A stretch of DNA of 64,000 nt from Nitrospira sp. (GCA_024998685.1 JACOEH010000011.1:1-64000), one strand, 5' to 3'. Numbered from the stretch's first letter, positions 43,738-52,311 are shown. Numbers and translations are program-made. The notes: generated by a model from the sequence alone, not told the origin.

Positions 43738-44460
43738 ATGCTGTCAACACTTAGGACGATCAGGATGCGCACCCATGTACCACGAGATACCACGTCGGAG
43801 CGAACGAGAAGCACGGAGCGACTCATTCGCCGCGCCTGCCTTGCGACGGCATTGCTGGTGACGATCGCCGTCGTGGCTCAGCCGGTACACGCCGCAGGCG
43901 AGGGCCAGACGAAGTTCAGGCGTATCTCGACGCAGTACATCGCGGCTTTGGGCAATCCAGGTGCGACATCCGGGAGCGGTGCGCAATTGTGGGGTCTGTG
44001 GCCGCTGGACCCAGGTCCTCGAGGCGTCAAGCTGAACCGCTATCCATCATTGAAGGATGCCGGTGGCATCGCCCCGGCGCGCTGGAAGTTCGACGAGACA
44101 GACTGGTGGCTGGAGGAACACGGCTTGATCATGGAGCAACCGACCGTTCCACTCCCTCCCGGAAAATATCTGGTCACGGGTGCCCGCAAGGTGACGGCAG
44201 TGCTGACTATTCATCCCGCCGACAGCCATGGCGACAGGCGCTGGGAGCTCGATCAAGGCGCGACACTTTACGACGTGACCCACCTGGCCTGCCGTTCCGC
44301 GCGCTATACACCGGCGACGGTGGGTGGTTCGTGCTCACCGGCTAACGCGAAGCAGACGGCATTTCCAGTTGCGCCAGGTGGAGCGATGCCTCCGGTCGAG
44401 GGCTGCACGAAGCAGGACTATGTGGTGCTCATCGTGATCGGCATGGGCGTGGAAGACTGA
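43738..44460 (+). CDS. Conserved exported protein of unknown function
   Basis: It encodes 240 residues; RBS aaaggaatatcgcgcg. A long basic N-region precedes the hydrophobic helix (ACLATALLVTIAVVAQPVHA), cleaved near AGEG. The mature protein has ISTQYIAALGNPGATSGSGA, QLWGLWPLDPGPRGVKLNRY, FDETDWWLEEHGLIMEQPTV, PLPPGKYLVTGARKVTAVLT and TLYDVTHLACRSARYTPATV, with several Cys in the C-terminal half. I recognise the pattern as a conserved hypothetical of Proteobacteria and others, without a known role. Alternative later starts (MRTHVPR) are possible. Confidence 0.75.
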   Translation: MLSTLRTIRMRTHVPRDTTSERTRSTERLIRRACLATALLVTIAVVAQPVHAAGEGQTKFRRISTQYIAALGNPGATSGSGAQLWGLWPLDPGPRGVKLNRYPSLKDAGGIAPARWKFDETDWWLEEHGLIMEQPTVPLPPGKYLVTGARKVTAVLTIHPADSHGDRRWELDQGATLYDVTHLACRSARYTPATVGGSCSPANAKQTAFPVAPGGAMPPVEGCTKQDYVVLIVIGMGVED

Positions 44461-44500
44461 ACATCGGTGGCGCACCGATAGCTTGCGTCTCGACTCAATA

Positions 44501-44521
44501 AAAGACTCCCGGTACACTTTC
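44501..44521. repeat. Short repeat, right copy
   Basis: Right-hand partner of 43598-43620. It is preceded by a hairpin, ATCGGTG (44463-44469)/CACCGAT (44473-44479), right after the stop of the bracketed gene, which may serve as its terminator. Confidence 0.4.
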
Positions 44522-44571
44522 TGTTTTGCAACCGATTGTTAGGCGCTCGTCCTTGCAGCCGCAAGTCAACA

Positions 44572-44946
44572 CTATGCGATGCCTCTGAGCATGTCGCTGG
44601 CAATCCTTGCCTTCTCCCTGACGTTTGGATCGGCATCGTCTAGCTTCTTGCTGATGTCGGGCAGAGCGTCCTTGGCTTTGATGAGTGCGAGCACAGTCAT
44701 TGCTTCTTTCTGGAGTGCCTTGCTTCTGCCGTTCAAGACGCGTCTGAGGAGTTCGACCGACCTGTTGTGCTCTGGGCCTCCGATTGCATCAGGGTGCTCG
44801 CGGAAGACCATCTCAATTGAGCCGATGCCAGTGAACTGTTCGATCGGGTTGTTGCTGGAGATCCACTGCCAGTACATCGGCAGGTCGGCAACGTCGTTAC
44901 CAGACTGCTTGTTGCTCTTTCCAAAAAGCTTGCCCCAGAGACTCAT
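44572..44946 (-). CDS. HEAT-repeat-like protein in a cassette-like context
   Basis: It encodes 124 residues. The C-terminal half reads ALQKEAMTVLALIKAKDALP, DISKKLDDADPNVREKARIA then SDMLRGIA, a HEAT-type helical pair. The N-terminus (MSLWGKLFGKSNKQSGNDVA) is polar, followed by aromatic-rich LPMYWQWISSNNPIEQFTGI. No catalytic site. On the minus strand GTTAGGC (44968-44962) sits just before the RBS gaaagaagatgag... and GCCTAACAATCGGTTGC (from 44544) follows the stop, positions where attC core sites are found in integron cassettes. Confidence 0.7.
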   Translation of the reverse strand: MSLWGKLFGKSNKQSGNDVADLPMYWQWISSNNPIEQFTGIGSIEMVFREHPDAIGGPEHNRSVELLRRVLNGRSKALQKEAMTVLALIKAKDALPDISKKLDDADPNVREKARIASDMLRGIA

Positions 44947-44986
44947 CTTCTTTCCCCATGCGCCTAACTCACATTATGCGACCCAC

Positions 44987-45409
44987 TCAAGAATCCACCA
45001 CGAGCTGAAGAAACGAGTGCTTCAGGAAACTGACCTCTACTGGAACGATGTTCCCGAGATCAAACTCGGCTCCTCCAGTGGGAGGGACCATCAAGGGGTC
45101 AGCGAAGAAGTCCTTGTCGCAAGCCTTCTCGAGCACGCCGACGAACTTGTCGGCATTCGTGCCTGAAGCAGTCAGCGGTCGCGCACGTTTCAACATCGCC
45201 TTGGCCTTGTCGTTCTGTCCTCTCGCGAGCAGGCAGAGGGCCGAGCCCAGGAGCACTTGTGCCTGTTCTGGTGATGACAGCGAGCCCAGAGTACCTTCCG
45301 CGGCCTGGAACGCCTGCCTCGCCGCGTCCCAGTTGTCAGAACGAAGATACCGGATGGCATCGCGTGGGGCGGCACCGCCGCTTCCCTTCCGTTGCTTGAA
45401 TGGCCACAT
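44987..45409 (-). CDS. TPR-like small protein in a cassette-like context
   Basis: It encodes 140 residues with RBS caaggagacgag. MWPFKQRKGSGGAAPRDAIR is followed by helical repeats, YLRSDNWDAARQAFQAAEGT and QVLLGSALCLLARGQNDKAK, resembling tetratricopeptide units, then a beta-rich tail FDLGNIVPVEVSFLKHSFLQ. No signal peptide. It begins about 22 bases after the R' core of the attC-like site, exactly as cassette genes do. Function unknown. Confidence 0.7.
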   Translation of the reverse strand: MWPFKQRKGSGGAAPRDAIRYLRSDNWDAARQAFQAAEGTLGSLSSPEQAQVLLGSALCLLARGQNDKAKAMLKRARPLTASGTNADKFVGVLEKACDKDFFADPLMVPPTGGAEFDLGNIVPVEVSFLKHSFLQLVVDS

Positions 45410-45430
45410 ACTGTACTCGTCTCCTTGTTC

Positions 45431-45480
45431 GCCTAACGTCTAAGGTAAGCGGCGCGTCCTGCTTGACCGCAATGTTAGGC
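45431..45480 (-). other. Integron attC-like recombination site
   Basis: Read on the minus strand, GCCTAAC (45480-45474, R'') begins the site and GTTAGGC (45437-45431, R') ends it; these are the RYYYAAC/GTTRRRY cores of attC. Between them gcggtcaagc and gcttaccttagac occupy the L''/L' positions around a short centre ggacgcgcc, total 50 bp, within the range of short attC sites. It lies between two co-directional small genes, as in a cassette array. Confidence 0.65.
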
Positions 45481-45534
45481 TGTGCATTTACAAACGAAGT
45501 ACGACGCCCCGGATAAGAGGTGGGTTTGGATCAA

Positions 45535-46122
45535 TCAATCCGTCCCTGTTCGAGCATTGTCGCGATATGGCTCAATGACAACCGTCACTTCCATCTTGGT
45601 GTCGTCATTCAAATCAATCGGCCCTCCCCATATCTTCTGAGCAATCACCAACGACTTCTGCCCAGCATTGCCATAATCGGCAGCGTGACAAATATAGGCA
45701 AAATAGAGGTATGAACTGTGATCTGAACGCAGTGGCTCCTGAGCAAGGATAGACTTCGCGAAGCAAATTGAAGCCAGAAATGGGCTTTTGTTCTCAATGT
45801 ACCGCTCTCCCATCTTCCCAAGAAGATTGCTCACTTTCTTACAGACAGTGAGTCCGTGCTCTAAGGTCTGAAGCGCGCGCGTTGTATCGCCGAGTGTATT
45901 GTAAAAATTTGACGCCCATAAGCGCGGCATATCGTAATCTGGTGTCGCATCAACCTGTGCCAAGCAAAGCGCGAGGCAACCAGCGGGGTCGTCCGCTGCC
46001 CGATCCATGATAACGCGCAATGTCTCGAACTGAGTGGGGACACGAGTTTCCTCGCCATCGTGGTACTCCCGCTCGACAAGAGCAGGTACTATGTTTTGAG
46101 GGTTGGAGGCGTTATGTTGCAC
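45535..46122 (-). CDS. Helical-repeat protein of unknown function, cassette-like
   Basis: It encodes 195 residues from GTG 46122. The middle section, LWASNFYNTLGDTTRALQTL then EHGLTVCKKVSNLLGKMGER and SPFLASICFAKSILAQEPLR, resembles tetratricopeptide repeats in which each helix pair handles about 34 residues. SSYLYFAYICHAADYGNAGQ continues the pattern. No signal peptide or catalytic motif. Ends 54 bases before the attC-like site, so it could be the first cassette visible. Confidence 0.65.
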   Translation of the reverse strand: MQHNASNPQNIVPALVEREYHDGEETRVPTQFETLRVIMDRAADDPAGCLALCLAQVDATPDYDMPRLWASNFYNTLGDTTRALQTLEHGLTVCKKVSNLLGKMGERYIENKSPFLASICFAKSILAQEPLRSDHSSYLYFAYICHAADYGNAGQKSLVIAQKIWGGPIDLNDDTKMEVTVVIEPYRDNARTGTD

Positions 46123-46493
46123 GTTTGATTGACTGTCGTCGGGAGAGGAACCACATCAATTCCTTGTCCCTTCCATGTCCATGGAGCCGGAACAGGGCGG
46201 CAGATTCTTGCGCCGAGCCTGTGGCTCTGTCAAGTAGAAGGCATCAGCTTGTCCCGGGGATGGACAGGACGGTGCTGATGAAATAACGAGCCCAACCCAC
46301 TCTTGTCCACAATAACTTTTACGACACATACAAGGGGCGAGTATTTTCTAGACCGCCTCGCAGCCAGCGTCCCGCCGCCGGAGACTTCGTCTAGCACGTC
46401 CCACACCGTCACCTCGGACGACAGCTTTTTAGACCATCCTTTGGCTTGATTGCAGGATGGCGCTCAGACCGACTACTGCTTGTAGAACTGCTA
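46123..46493. other. Intergenic, no gene seen
   Basis: No RBS-supported frame. An integron integrase gene or attI would be expected somewhere near a complete integron; nothing like a tyrosine recombinase is seen here. Confidence 0.45.
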
Positions 46494-46733
46494 TTACAAC
46501 CTTGCAACTGCCTCGATGTCCATCACGACGGGAGTGACGAAGTAGCCTTCCGCTAGCACAGCTGCACGATGAAGCACTTCAGATACCGCGTCTTCGGCAT
46601 GCTGGCGAGGATGGGATGACCGCCACTTTGCCTCTTGTTCAATCAACTGAATATCGCGCTTGGCGGCGTGACCGGCGGGCACCTGACACATGGCAAACGC
46701 TGATGCGCAGATCCCCAGGACCAGGCTGATCAA
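46494..46733 (-). pseudogene. Remnant of the 3' end of an rlmI-type gene
   Basis: Minus-strand sequence at about 46667-46553 reads AKRDIQLIEQ in one frame, then, after a lost base, ILASMPKTRYLKCFIVQLC followed by a stop. This matches the C-terminus of the intact gene at 49057 (AKRDIRLIEQ...ILASMPETRYLKCFIVQVL). The open frame through it (79 residues from a TTG) includes a signal-like start but owes its second half to the shifted remnant, so I do not accept it as a gene. Confidence 0.7.
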
Positions 46734-46735
46734 AT

Positions 46736-47071
46736 CTAACGATTCGAGGGTCGTCTACCGGCTAGTTCCAGATGCAGGCCGGCTTGTCGGTCCTGTTCTT
46801 TCGCCGCGTCTTCATAAAACCGCGTGAGCATCTGCGCACCGGCCACCCAATCTGAATCACGTCCGAAGAGCTGTTCATAGGTCACGGCGCGACTGGCCTG
46901 TTCCGCCGCCTTTTGGCGGGACAGCATCGCCTCTCGGGAATAAAAGGAGGCGATTTTCACATGGTCCTGGCTTGGGTCGAGTGAGGCAGCATCAAGCGGT
47001 CCCCCCAGGCCCCGATTGCATCCGGTTGCGAATAGGAGACCGGCTAAGAACAGGAGTATTACAGCCTGCAT
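46736..47071 (-). CDS. Small lipoprotein with helical mature domain
   Basis: It encodes 111 residues from ATG 47071 (RBS gtggagagt). MQAVILLFLAGLLFATGC is a lipoprotein signal with lipobox LFATGC. The mature part is helical: HVKIASFYSREAMLSRQKAA, EQASRAVTYEQLFGRDSDWV, MLTRFYEDAAKEQDRQAGLH. Such small helical lipoproteins are often surface or periplasmic and uncharacterised. Confidence 0.75.
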   Translation of the reverse strand: MQAVILLFLAGLLFATGCNRGLGGPLDAASLDPSQDHVKIASFYSREAMLSRQKAAEQASRAVTYEQLFGRDSDWVAGAQMLTRFYEDAAKEQDRQAGLHLELAGRRPSNR

Positions 47072-47266
47072 ACTCTCCACCCTTTCGTCAGTCCATATTA
47101 TGCTGCCCCACGCCTGCGCGATCAACAAAGGGTGCTGCTCACCCAATCATATCACCCTTCCGGCATTGATTTCCTTGGCCCGTAGGCTCGCTAGCTCAAG
47201 TCCCCAGTCCGGCGTACAATGACTCTTCATTGAGTGGGAAGGCCGTGCCGGACCGGAGGAACCGCC

Positions 47267-48418
47267 ATGACACGAATTGTGACCGCTCTTCTGTCGGTTC
47301 TGTGGCTGGGGGGGTGTGGCGTACTTATTCCGTATCTATACGATGCCCAAACATTACAAGATCGGTTGATCGTGTCGATGCCGAAGGAGCAAGTCCTCAA
47401 GCAGTTGGGCAACCCGAATCGTGTCGTTCTGGACGAGGGGCGGCAAATCATTTTGGAGTACCGGCTCTATCCACAGGGCGATTGGACTGCCTATCTGATC
47501 CATTGTCCATTTTTTCCAAACTGCTACTTTCCGGGCGAGGCGGGGCACCCCTATTATGTCGTGTTACAGGACAATCAATTGTGCCTGTGGGGAACGCCTG
47601 ATGTCGTCCGGCCCCTGCTAGGGCTCGTCTGCGGGCCTACGGTTCCGCTCGATCGAAAAGAGCATGTCCGTGGAGGCCTTCGCATTTCGGTGATTCCGGT
47701 ATTCATGCCTCCTCCCATCGTTCCCCTGCCGCAGCGCCTGGCCATCATACCTGTCGACGGGCCATCTGACTTCGAAATCAGCTCATGGCTCGATCTGACC
47801 TTGAATTTCCTGCGCACACGCCACCGAGACTTGGTGCTGGTAGAACGAGAGGACCTGAAGGCGGTGCTGGATGAAATGGGCATTCAATACGGCGGTCATG
47901 TCGATGACGAGACGTCGATCCATATCGGGAGGCTTGTCGGCGCGGACAGTTTGCTGACCTATCGGATGATCGTGCCCGAGGACATACCGCTGTCGGCGGC
48001 GTTCGAACTCCGCCTCTTCAAGGTGGAAAGCGGCACCACCCTATTCCGCCAAACGGTTTCGGCAAGTCAGGTATCGCCGGTACCGGTCGTGACCAGAGCC
48101 CAGCGATCCGCCGAACTCGACTCTCTCGCCCGTCGTCCTTTGCTCCAAGAAGCCGCCGCCTATGGCTTGGCTGCGTTCACGGCTGCCTTCGGCGATAATC
48201 CGTTAGGGCTGGTGCCGGACCACGGTTGGTCGGGGGAGGGCGTAAAAGTTCTGGACGTCCTTCAAGGGGGGCCAGGCTCCCGTGCCGGACTCAAGCCCGG
48301 TGATCAAATTATGGAATCCGATGATCGACCGGTCGGAAGCTGGTCTGATCCGGTCACACTCCCGGCACAGTTGACCGTCAGGCATAACGGAGTCCCCCTC
48401 AGAATGTCCGTCAGATGA
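47267..48418 (+). CDS. Lipoprotein with BamE-like, CsgG-like and PDZ-like segments
   Basis: It encodes 383 residues from ATG 47267 (RBS cggaggaaccgcc). The signal peptide MTRIVTALLSVLWLGGC has a lipobox (WLGGC). Residues about 30-70 resemble SmpA/OmlA (BamE): QDRLIVSMPKEQVLKQLGNP then NRVVLDEGRQIILEYRLYPQ. Residues 160-270 resemble the CsgG/TolB-type N-terminal fold: RLAIIPVDGPSDFEISSWLD, HRDLVLVEREDLKAVLDEMG, HIGRLVGADSLLTYRM. The last 70 residues are PDZ-like (VLDVLQGGPGSRAGLKPGDQ, IMESDDRPVG). The combination suggests an envelope assembly or sensing role; this is inference from domain resemblance. Confidence 0.75.
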   Translation: MTRIVTALLSVLWLGGCGVLIPYLYDAQTLQDRLIVSMPKEQVLKQLGNPNRVVLDEGRQIILEYRLYPQGDWTAYLIHCPFFPNCYFPGEAGHPYYVVLQDNQLCLWGTPDVVRPLLGLVCGPTVPLDRKEHVRGGLRISVIPVFMPPPIVPLPQRLAIIPVDGPSDFEISSWLDLTLNFLRTRHRDLVLVEREDLKAVLDEMGIQYGGHVDDETSIHIGRLVGADSLLTYRMIVPEDIPLSAAFELRLFKVESGTTLFRQTVSASQVSPVPVVTRAQRSAELDSLARRPLLQEAAAYGLAAFTAAFGDNPLGLVPDHGWSGEGVKVLDVLQGGPGSRAGLKPGDQIMESDDRPVGSWSDPVTLPAQLTVRHNGVPLRMSVR

Positions 48419-48484
48419 CGGGTGAATCTGAGTGATGACTCAATGTCTCGGCCTTCAATCCGGTTCCTGAAAGCGTCCCTCTCG

Positions 48485-48925
48485 TCAGAACGACTTATAT
48501 TCGAGCCATTTGCCGTTCAGCGTGATTTTGCAGCGGGCTTCCCCTTGACTGCCGGTGACCTTTTCCATATCCACCGTAAAATCGATCGCGCTCATGATGC
48601 CGTCGCCGAACATCTCGTTGGCCATCTCACGTAAAGCATCACCGTACACGCCGACAATTTCGAGCAACCGGTACTTGAACGGGTCCGTCATGTTCGGGAG
48701 ATCCGTGCGGACCGGACAGCGGCTCAAGGACTGGACGATCTCGTTGTCCAAATCCAGAAGCTTGCCGACCTTCCCCGCTTCGTCCGTGGTCAACCGGTGA
48801 TTCCCGTTCAACGCCGCCGCCACGAACGTGGGATTCTTGCCGACGGCTTTCGCGACGTCGGCGATCGTGAGGTTCTTCTCAAGTCGAGCGGCCTTGACCT
48901 TGCTGCGTATCGCTTCTTTCTCCAT
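48485..48925 (-). CDS. cynS: Cyanate hydratase (cyanase)
   Basis: It encodes 146 residues from ATG 48925 (RBS gggaggccagc). The N-terminal helical HTH-like domain (VKAARLEKNLTIADVAKAVG, KNPTFVAAALNGNHRLTTDE) is followed by the catalytic domain FKYRLLEIVGVYGDALREMA, NEMFGDGIMSAIDFTVDMEK and ITLNGKWLEYKSF. Catalytic Arg86, Glu89 and Ser112 keep the E. coli spacing (96/99/122). The decamer converts cyanate plus bicarbonate to ammonia and CO2 in the cytosol. In nitrite oxidisers cyanase can supply ammonium as a nitrogen source. Single gene; no cyanate transporter is next to it. Confidence 0.95.
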   Translation of the reverse strand: MEKEAIRSKVKAARLEKNLTIADVAKAVGKNPTFVAAALNGNHRLTTDEAGKVGKLLDLDNEIVQSLSRCPVRTDLPNMTDPFKYRLLEIVGVYGDALREMANEMFGDGIMSAIDFTVDMEKVTGSQGEARCKITLNGKWLEYKSF

Positions 48926-49056
48926 GCTGGCCTCCCATGACATAGGGTCTCTGTTGATCAGCAACATGAGACCCTGTGGATAATAGACGGACCGTTCCCC
49001 TCTCATATCATACGGGCTCGGACATAACCGGAAGAAGATGTTCGCACAAAAACCTG

Positions 49057-50232
49057 TTACAACACTTGTACGATGAAACACTTCAAATACCGTGTCTCCG
49101 GCATGCTGGCCAGGATCGGATGATCGGCGCTTTGACCTCGCTGCTCGATAAGCCGGATGTCTCGTTTGGCGTCTCGGGCTGCAAGCCGGATGCTGTTCCA
49201 GAGATCTGTCTCTGAGACAGGATGAGAACAACTACAAGTAACCAGAAACCCGTCGGGCTTCAGCAACTTCAAACCCAACAAATTGATATCCTTGTATCCG
49301 GCTAACGCACCGGGCAACGCTTGTTTGCTGCGAGCAAAGGCCGGAGGATCGAGGATCACGAGATCATACCGCCGGCCGGCCTTCATCAGACGGCGCATTT
49401 CCTCGAACGCATCGGCTTGGCGATACGTACAGCGGTCCTCCACCTGGTTCATTGCGGCATGGCGGCGAGCAATCTCCAATGTGTCATGACTGACATCGAG
49501 GCTCTCCACGGATGCCGCTCCAGCCAGGGCCGCATGAATGCCGAAAGCGCCGGTATGACAGAAGACTTCCAACACCTCGGCTCCCGCCGCCAACTTCGCC
49601 GCAGCCAGCCGATTTTCCCGTTGATCGCAAAACCAGCCCGTCTTCTGCCCCCGTTCGACATCGACGAGGAACCTCGCCGGGCCTTCGTGAATCTCAACCG
49701 GTATGGGACCACTGCCGCGGAGAAATCCTCGCTCAGTCGGCAGTCCTTCGAGCTGCCGGCTCTTGGTATCGTTCCGGAAATAGATATCCGCAATGCTCAA
49801 TTCCTTCATCAGTAAGTCGGCCAACAGCTCTTTTCGACGGTCCATCCCAGCGGATAAAGTTTGCGTGACCAGCAACTGATCATACCGGTCCACGATCAAT
49901 CCCGGCAGGCGATCTGCTTCTCCATAGACCAGCCGATACGCATTCGACTGAGCGACAACTCGTTCCCGCAAACGGATTGCCTGCTGAATTCTCCCCAGCC
50001 AGAAGGCTTCGTCGATTGGTTCATCGCGGAACGTCAGCAGGCGGACTCTGATTTTCGAGGCGGGGCTATAGAGGCCGCGCCCGTAGAATCGGCCGTCGGA
50101 AGTAAACACATCGATCAGGTCGCCGGCTACCGGTTCACCGACTACCGATCCTAAGTGGCCGGCATAGAGCCAGAGATGCCGACTCTCTGATCCACGAGGT
50201 GCGGTGAGGCGAACGTGTGCGGTCTGCGTCAT
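49057..50232 (-). CDS. rlmI: Class I SAM-dependent 23S rRNA methyltransferase, RlmI-like
   Basis: It encodes 391 residues from ATG 50232 (RBS agggaacag). It has an N-terminal PUA-like domain (HVRLTAPRGSESRHLWLYAG), an EEHEE linker (YGEADRLPGLIVDRYDQLLV), and the Rossmann methyltransferase with EVLEVFCHTGAFGIHAALAG (motif I), DLVILDPPAFARSKQ (motif IV) and FLVTCSCSHPVSETDLWNSI. RlmI makes m5C1962 in E. coli 23S rRNA; the catalytic Cys in TCSCSH and the DPPAF motif agree. Its 3' end exists as a decayed duplicate at 46553-46667. Confidence 0.9.
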   Translation of the reverse strand: MTQTAHVRLTAPRGSESRHLWLYAGHLGSVVGEPVAGDLIDVFTSDGRFYGRGLYSPASKIRVRLLTFRDEPIDEAFWLGRIQQAIRLRERVVAQSNAYRLVYGEADRLPGLIVDRYDQLLVTQTLSAGMDRRKELLADLLMKELSIADIYFRNDTKSRQLEGLPTERGFLRGSGPIPVEIHEGPARFLVDVERGQKTGWFCDQRENRLAAAKLAAGAEVLEVFCHTGAFGIHAALAGAASVESLDVSHDTLEIARRHAAMNQVEDRCTYRQADAFEEMRRLMKAGRRYDLVILDPPAFARSKQALPGALAGYKDINLLGLKLLKPDGFLVTCSCSHPVSETDLWNSIRLAARDAKRDIRLIEQRGQSADHPILASMPETRYLKCFIVQVL

Positions 50233-50398
50233 ATCTGTTCCCTGCCATGTTGTACCTGAGTCCATGAACGAGTGGTCAAGTGCCGGATGAGGAACATCGC
50301 GGACCACCCGGTTGTTCTTGACGAAGTGTCGTCAGTATGTTTTCCTGAAGTCAGAACATTGTGTCATGATCGAATAGTCACTATCGAGAGCACACATA

Positions 50399-52060
50399 AT
50401 GAGCGACAAAGCGACAATCGGGTCAGCGGTATTGAATCGCCTGCATCGCCTCGGCGTCCGCCATATCTTCGGCATTCCCGGCGACTATGTGCTGTCCCTC
50501 TACCAACTGATCGAAGCGTCACCGATCAAACACATCGGGACGACCAGAGAAGATTGCGCCGGCTTTGCAGCGGACGCCTATGCGCGGATCAACGGCATCG
50601 GAGCGGTCTGTGTCACCTATTGCGTCGGCGGGTTCAACACCGTCAACGCCGTTGCCTGCGCCTATGCCGAGCGGTCTCCGGTGGTTCTGCTGACCGGATC
50701 ACCGGGGCTCTCCGAACGGACTCGCACTCCCTATTTACATCATATGGTTCGCGACTTCGGCACGCAACGAGAAGTCTTCGAACGAATGACCGTTGCCGCT
50801 GTCACCCTGGACGATCCGTTGACCGCCGAGCGGGAGATGGATCGAGCGTTCGCCGCTCTATTGCGCTATCGCCGTCCTATTTATATCGAAATCCCCCGGG
50901 ACATGGTTCACTGTCCGTTGATCGGAGGCATGAAACCGTTCTGCATTGAAGATACGCCGAGTGACCCGGCCGCCCTGGAAGAGGCGATCAGTGAAGTGCG
51001 GATCATGCTCGCCTCGGCCAAACGACCGGCCATGCTCGTCGGAGCGGAAGTGGGTCGGTTCGGCCTCCAGGACGATTTGGCCCGTCTGGTGGAGCGACTG
51101 AATATCCCCATTGCATCGACCCTGCTCGGGAAATCAATCATTCGGGAAGATCATCCTCTCTATGTCGGCGTGTATGGAGGACTGATCGGGCGGGAAGAAG
51201 TCCAACAGTTCATCAACGATTCCGACTGTCTGTTGATCCTGGGGTCCATTCTGTCGGATGTGGAAGATCTGGATGCCTCCTCCCCCTTACTCTCGGAGGG
51301 ACGGACCATTCACGCCACCGCCGACCGGGTCGCCATCAAACACCATCGGTATGAGTCGATCAAGTTTCAGGACTTCGTCCAAGGTCTCGTGCGATCACCG
51401 CTCCCGTCCTTCTCTCATTCCCAACGTCCACTCCCAACCCTGGCTGTGCCGACACCATCGGCGCCCGACTTGGATGCCCCGGTGACCCTTGAAGGACTGT
51501 TCCGCCATCTCGATACCGTGCTGACAGAAAAGACGGTCGTGATTGCGGATGTCGGTGAATCGCTCTTTGCGGCAGCCGACCTGCACGTGCGCCATCGATT
51601 CGAGTTTCTGTCGCCCGCCTATTACACATCGATGGGATTCGCCGTTCCCGCCGCCTTAGGAGCCTCGTTCGCCGACCCCAGCCTGCGATCTATCGTCCTG
51701 GTAGGAGACGGCGCCTTTCAGATGACGGGGACTGAATTGGCGAGCTGCGTGCGCTATGGACAAGCCCCGATTGTCATACTCTTGAATAATCGCGGCTATT
51801 CGACTGAGCGAGAAATTTTGGAAGGTCCCTTTAACGACGTGCATGAATGGCAATATGACAAAGTATGCGACCTGATCAAGGGTGGAAAAGGCTCGCGGGT
51901 CAGCACACAAAGAGAGTTCGAACGGAGCCTGGCCGCCGCCTTTGCGGACCAGCATCAGCTGCATCTCCTCAATGTTCTCTTGAGCCCCAGCGATCGATCG
52001 CCCGGCATGGTGCGTTTGGCAAGGCGTTTAGGCAAGAAGCTTTCTACTGATAAACCATAG
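50399..52060 (+). CDS. Thiamine-diphosphate-dependent 2-oxo acid decarboxylase (PDC/IPDC/KdcA type)
   Basis: It encodes 553 residues. It has the three ThDP-enzyme domains: N-terminal RLGVRHIFGIPGDYVLSLYQ with catalytic Glu in TTREDCAGFAADAYARINGI, a central domain, and the C-terminal ThDP site LVGDGAFQMTGTELASCVRY...IVILLNNRGYSTE (GDG to NN). The HH pair (YLHHMV) found in pyruvate/indolepyruvate decarboxylases is present. It makes an aldehyde and CO2 from a 2-oxo acid; substrate not predictable. It lies upstream of the solute operon but about 250 bases apart, with a separate promoter for the next gene. Confidence 0.88.
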   Translation: MSDKATIGSAVLNRLHRLGVRHIFGIPGDYVLSLYQLIEASPIKHIGTTREDCAGFAADAYARINGIGAVCVTYCVGGFNTVNAVACAYAERSPVVLLTGSPGLSERTRTPYLHHMVRDFGTQREVFERMTVAAVTLDDPLTAEREMDRAFAALLRYRRPIYIEIPRDMVHCPLIGGMKPFCIEDTPSDPAALEEAISEVRIMLASAKRPAMLVGAEVGRFGLQDDLARLVERLNIPIASTLLGKSIIREDHPLYVGVYGGLIGREEVQQFINDSDCLLILGSILSDVEDLDASSPLLSEGRTIHATADRVAIKHHRYESIKFQDFVQGLVRSPLPSFSHSQRPLPTLAVPTPSAPDLDAPVTLEGLFRHLDTVLTEKTVVIADVGESLFAAADLHVRHRFEFLSPAYYTSMGFAVPAALGASFADPSLRSIVLVGDGAFQMTGTELASCVRYGQAPIVILLNNRGYSTEREILEGPFNDVHEWQYDKVCDLIKGGKGSRVSTQREFERSLAAAFADQHQLHLLNVLLSPSDRSPGMVRLARRLGKKLSTDKP

Positions 52061-52208
52061 GAAAAACCATCCATCCCTGCCTGCTTTTCCCTACATCTCC
52101 ATAGGATATTTCCACTAGCTTTCAGGTAAATCATGCGCGTGAAGCGATGAGAGGCGAGGGGTTTTTGCCCTGGTGAGTGATGGTATACTCCCTGCACTCT
52201 TTCCCCTA

Positions 52209-52236
52209 TTTGTGTTGAGCATAGCCGCGGTATAAT
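52209..52236 (+). promoter_or_regulatory. Sigma70-like promoter of the glycosylglycerate operon
   Basis: TTTGTG (52209-52214), 16-bp spacer, perfect TATAAT (52231-52236), 76 bases before the GTG of the first operon gene. Confidence 0.5.
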
Positions 52237-52311
52237 CCGACTCTTCTCGTCTCTCTGACTTTACGCGAGATCGACTTTCAGCAATAATCAGGGATCCGCA
52301 AAGAGGATAGC

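Noticed and set aside
46494..46733. TTG-started frame with a signal-like N-terminus as a real small exported protein
   Set aside because: Its second half is a frame-shifted remnant of the rlmI 3' end.
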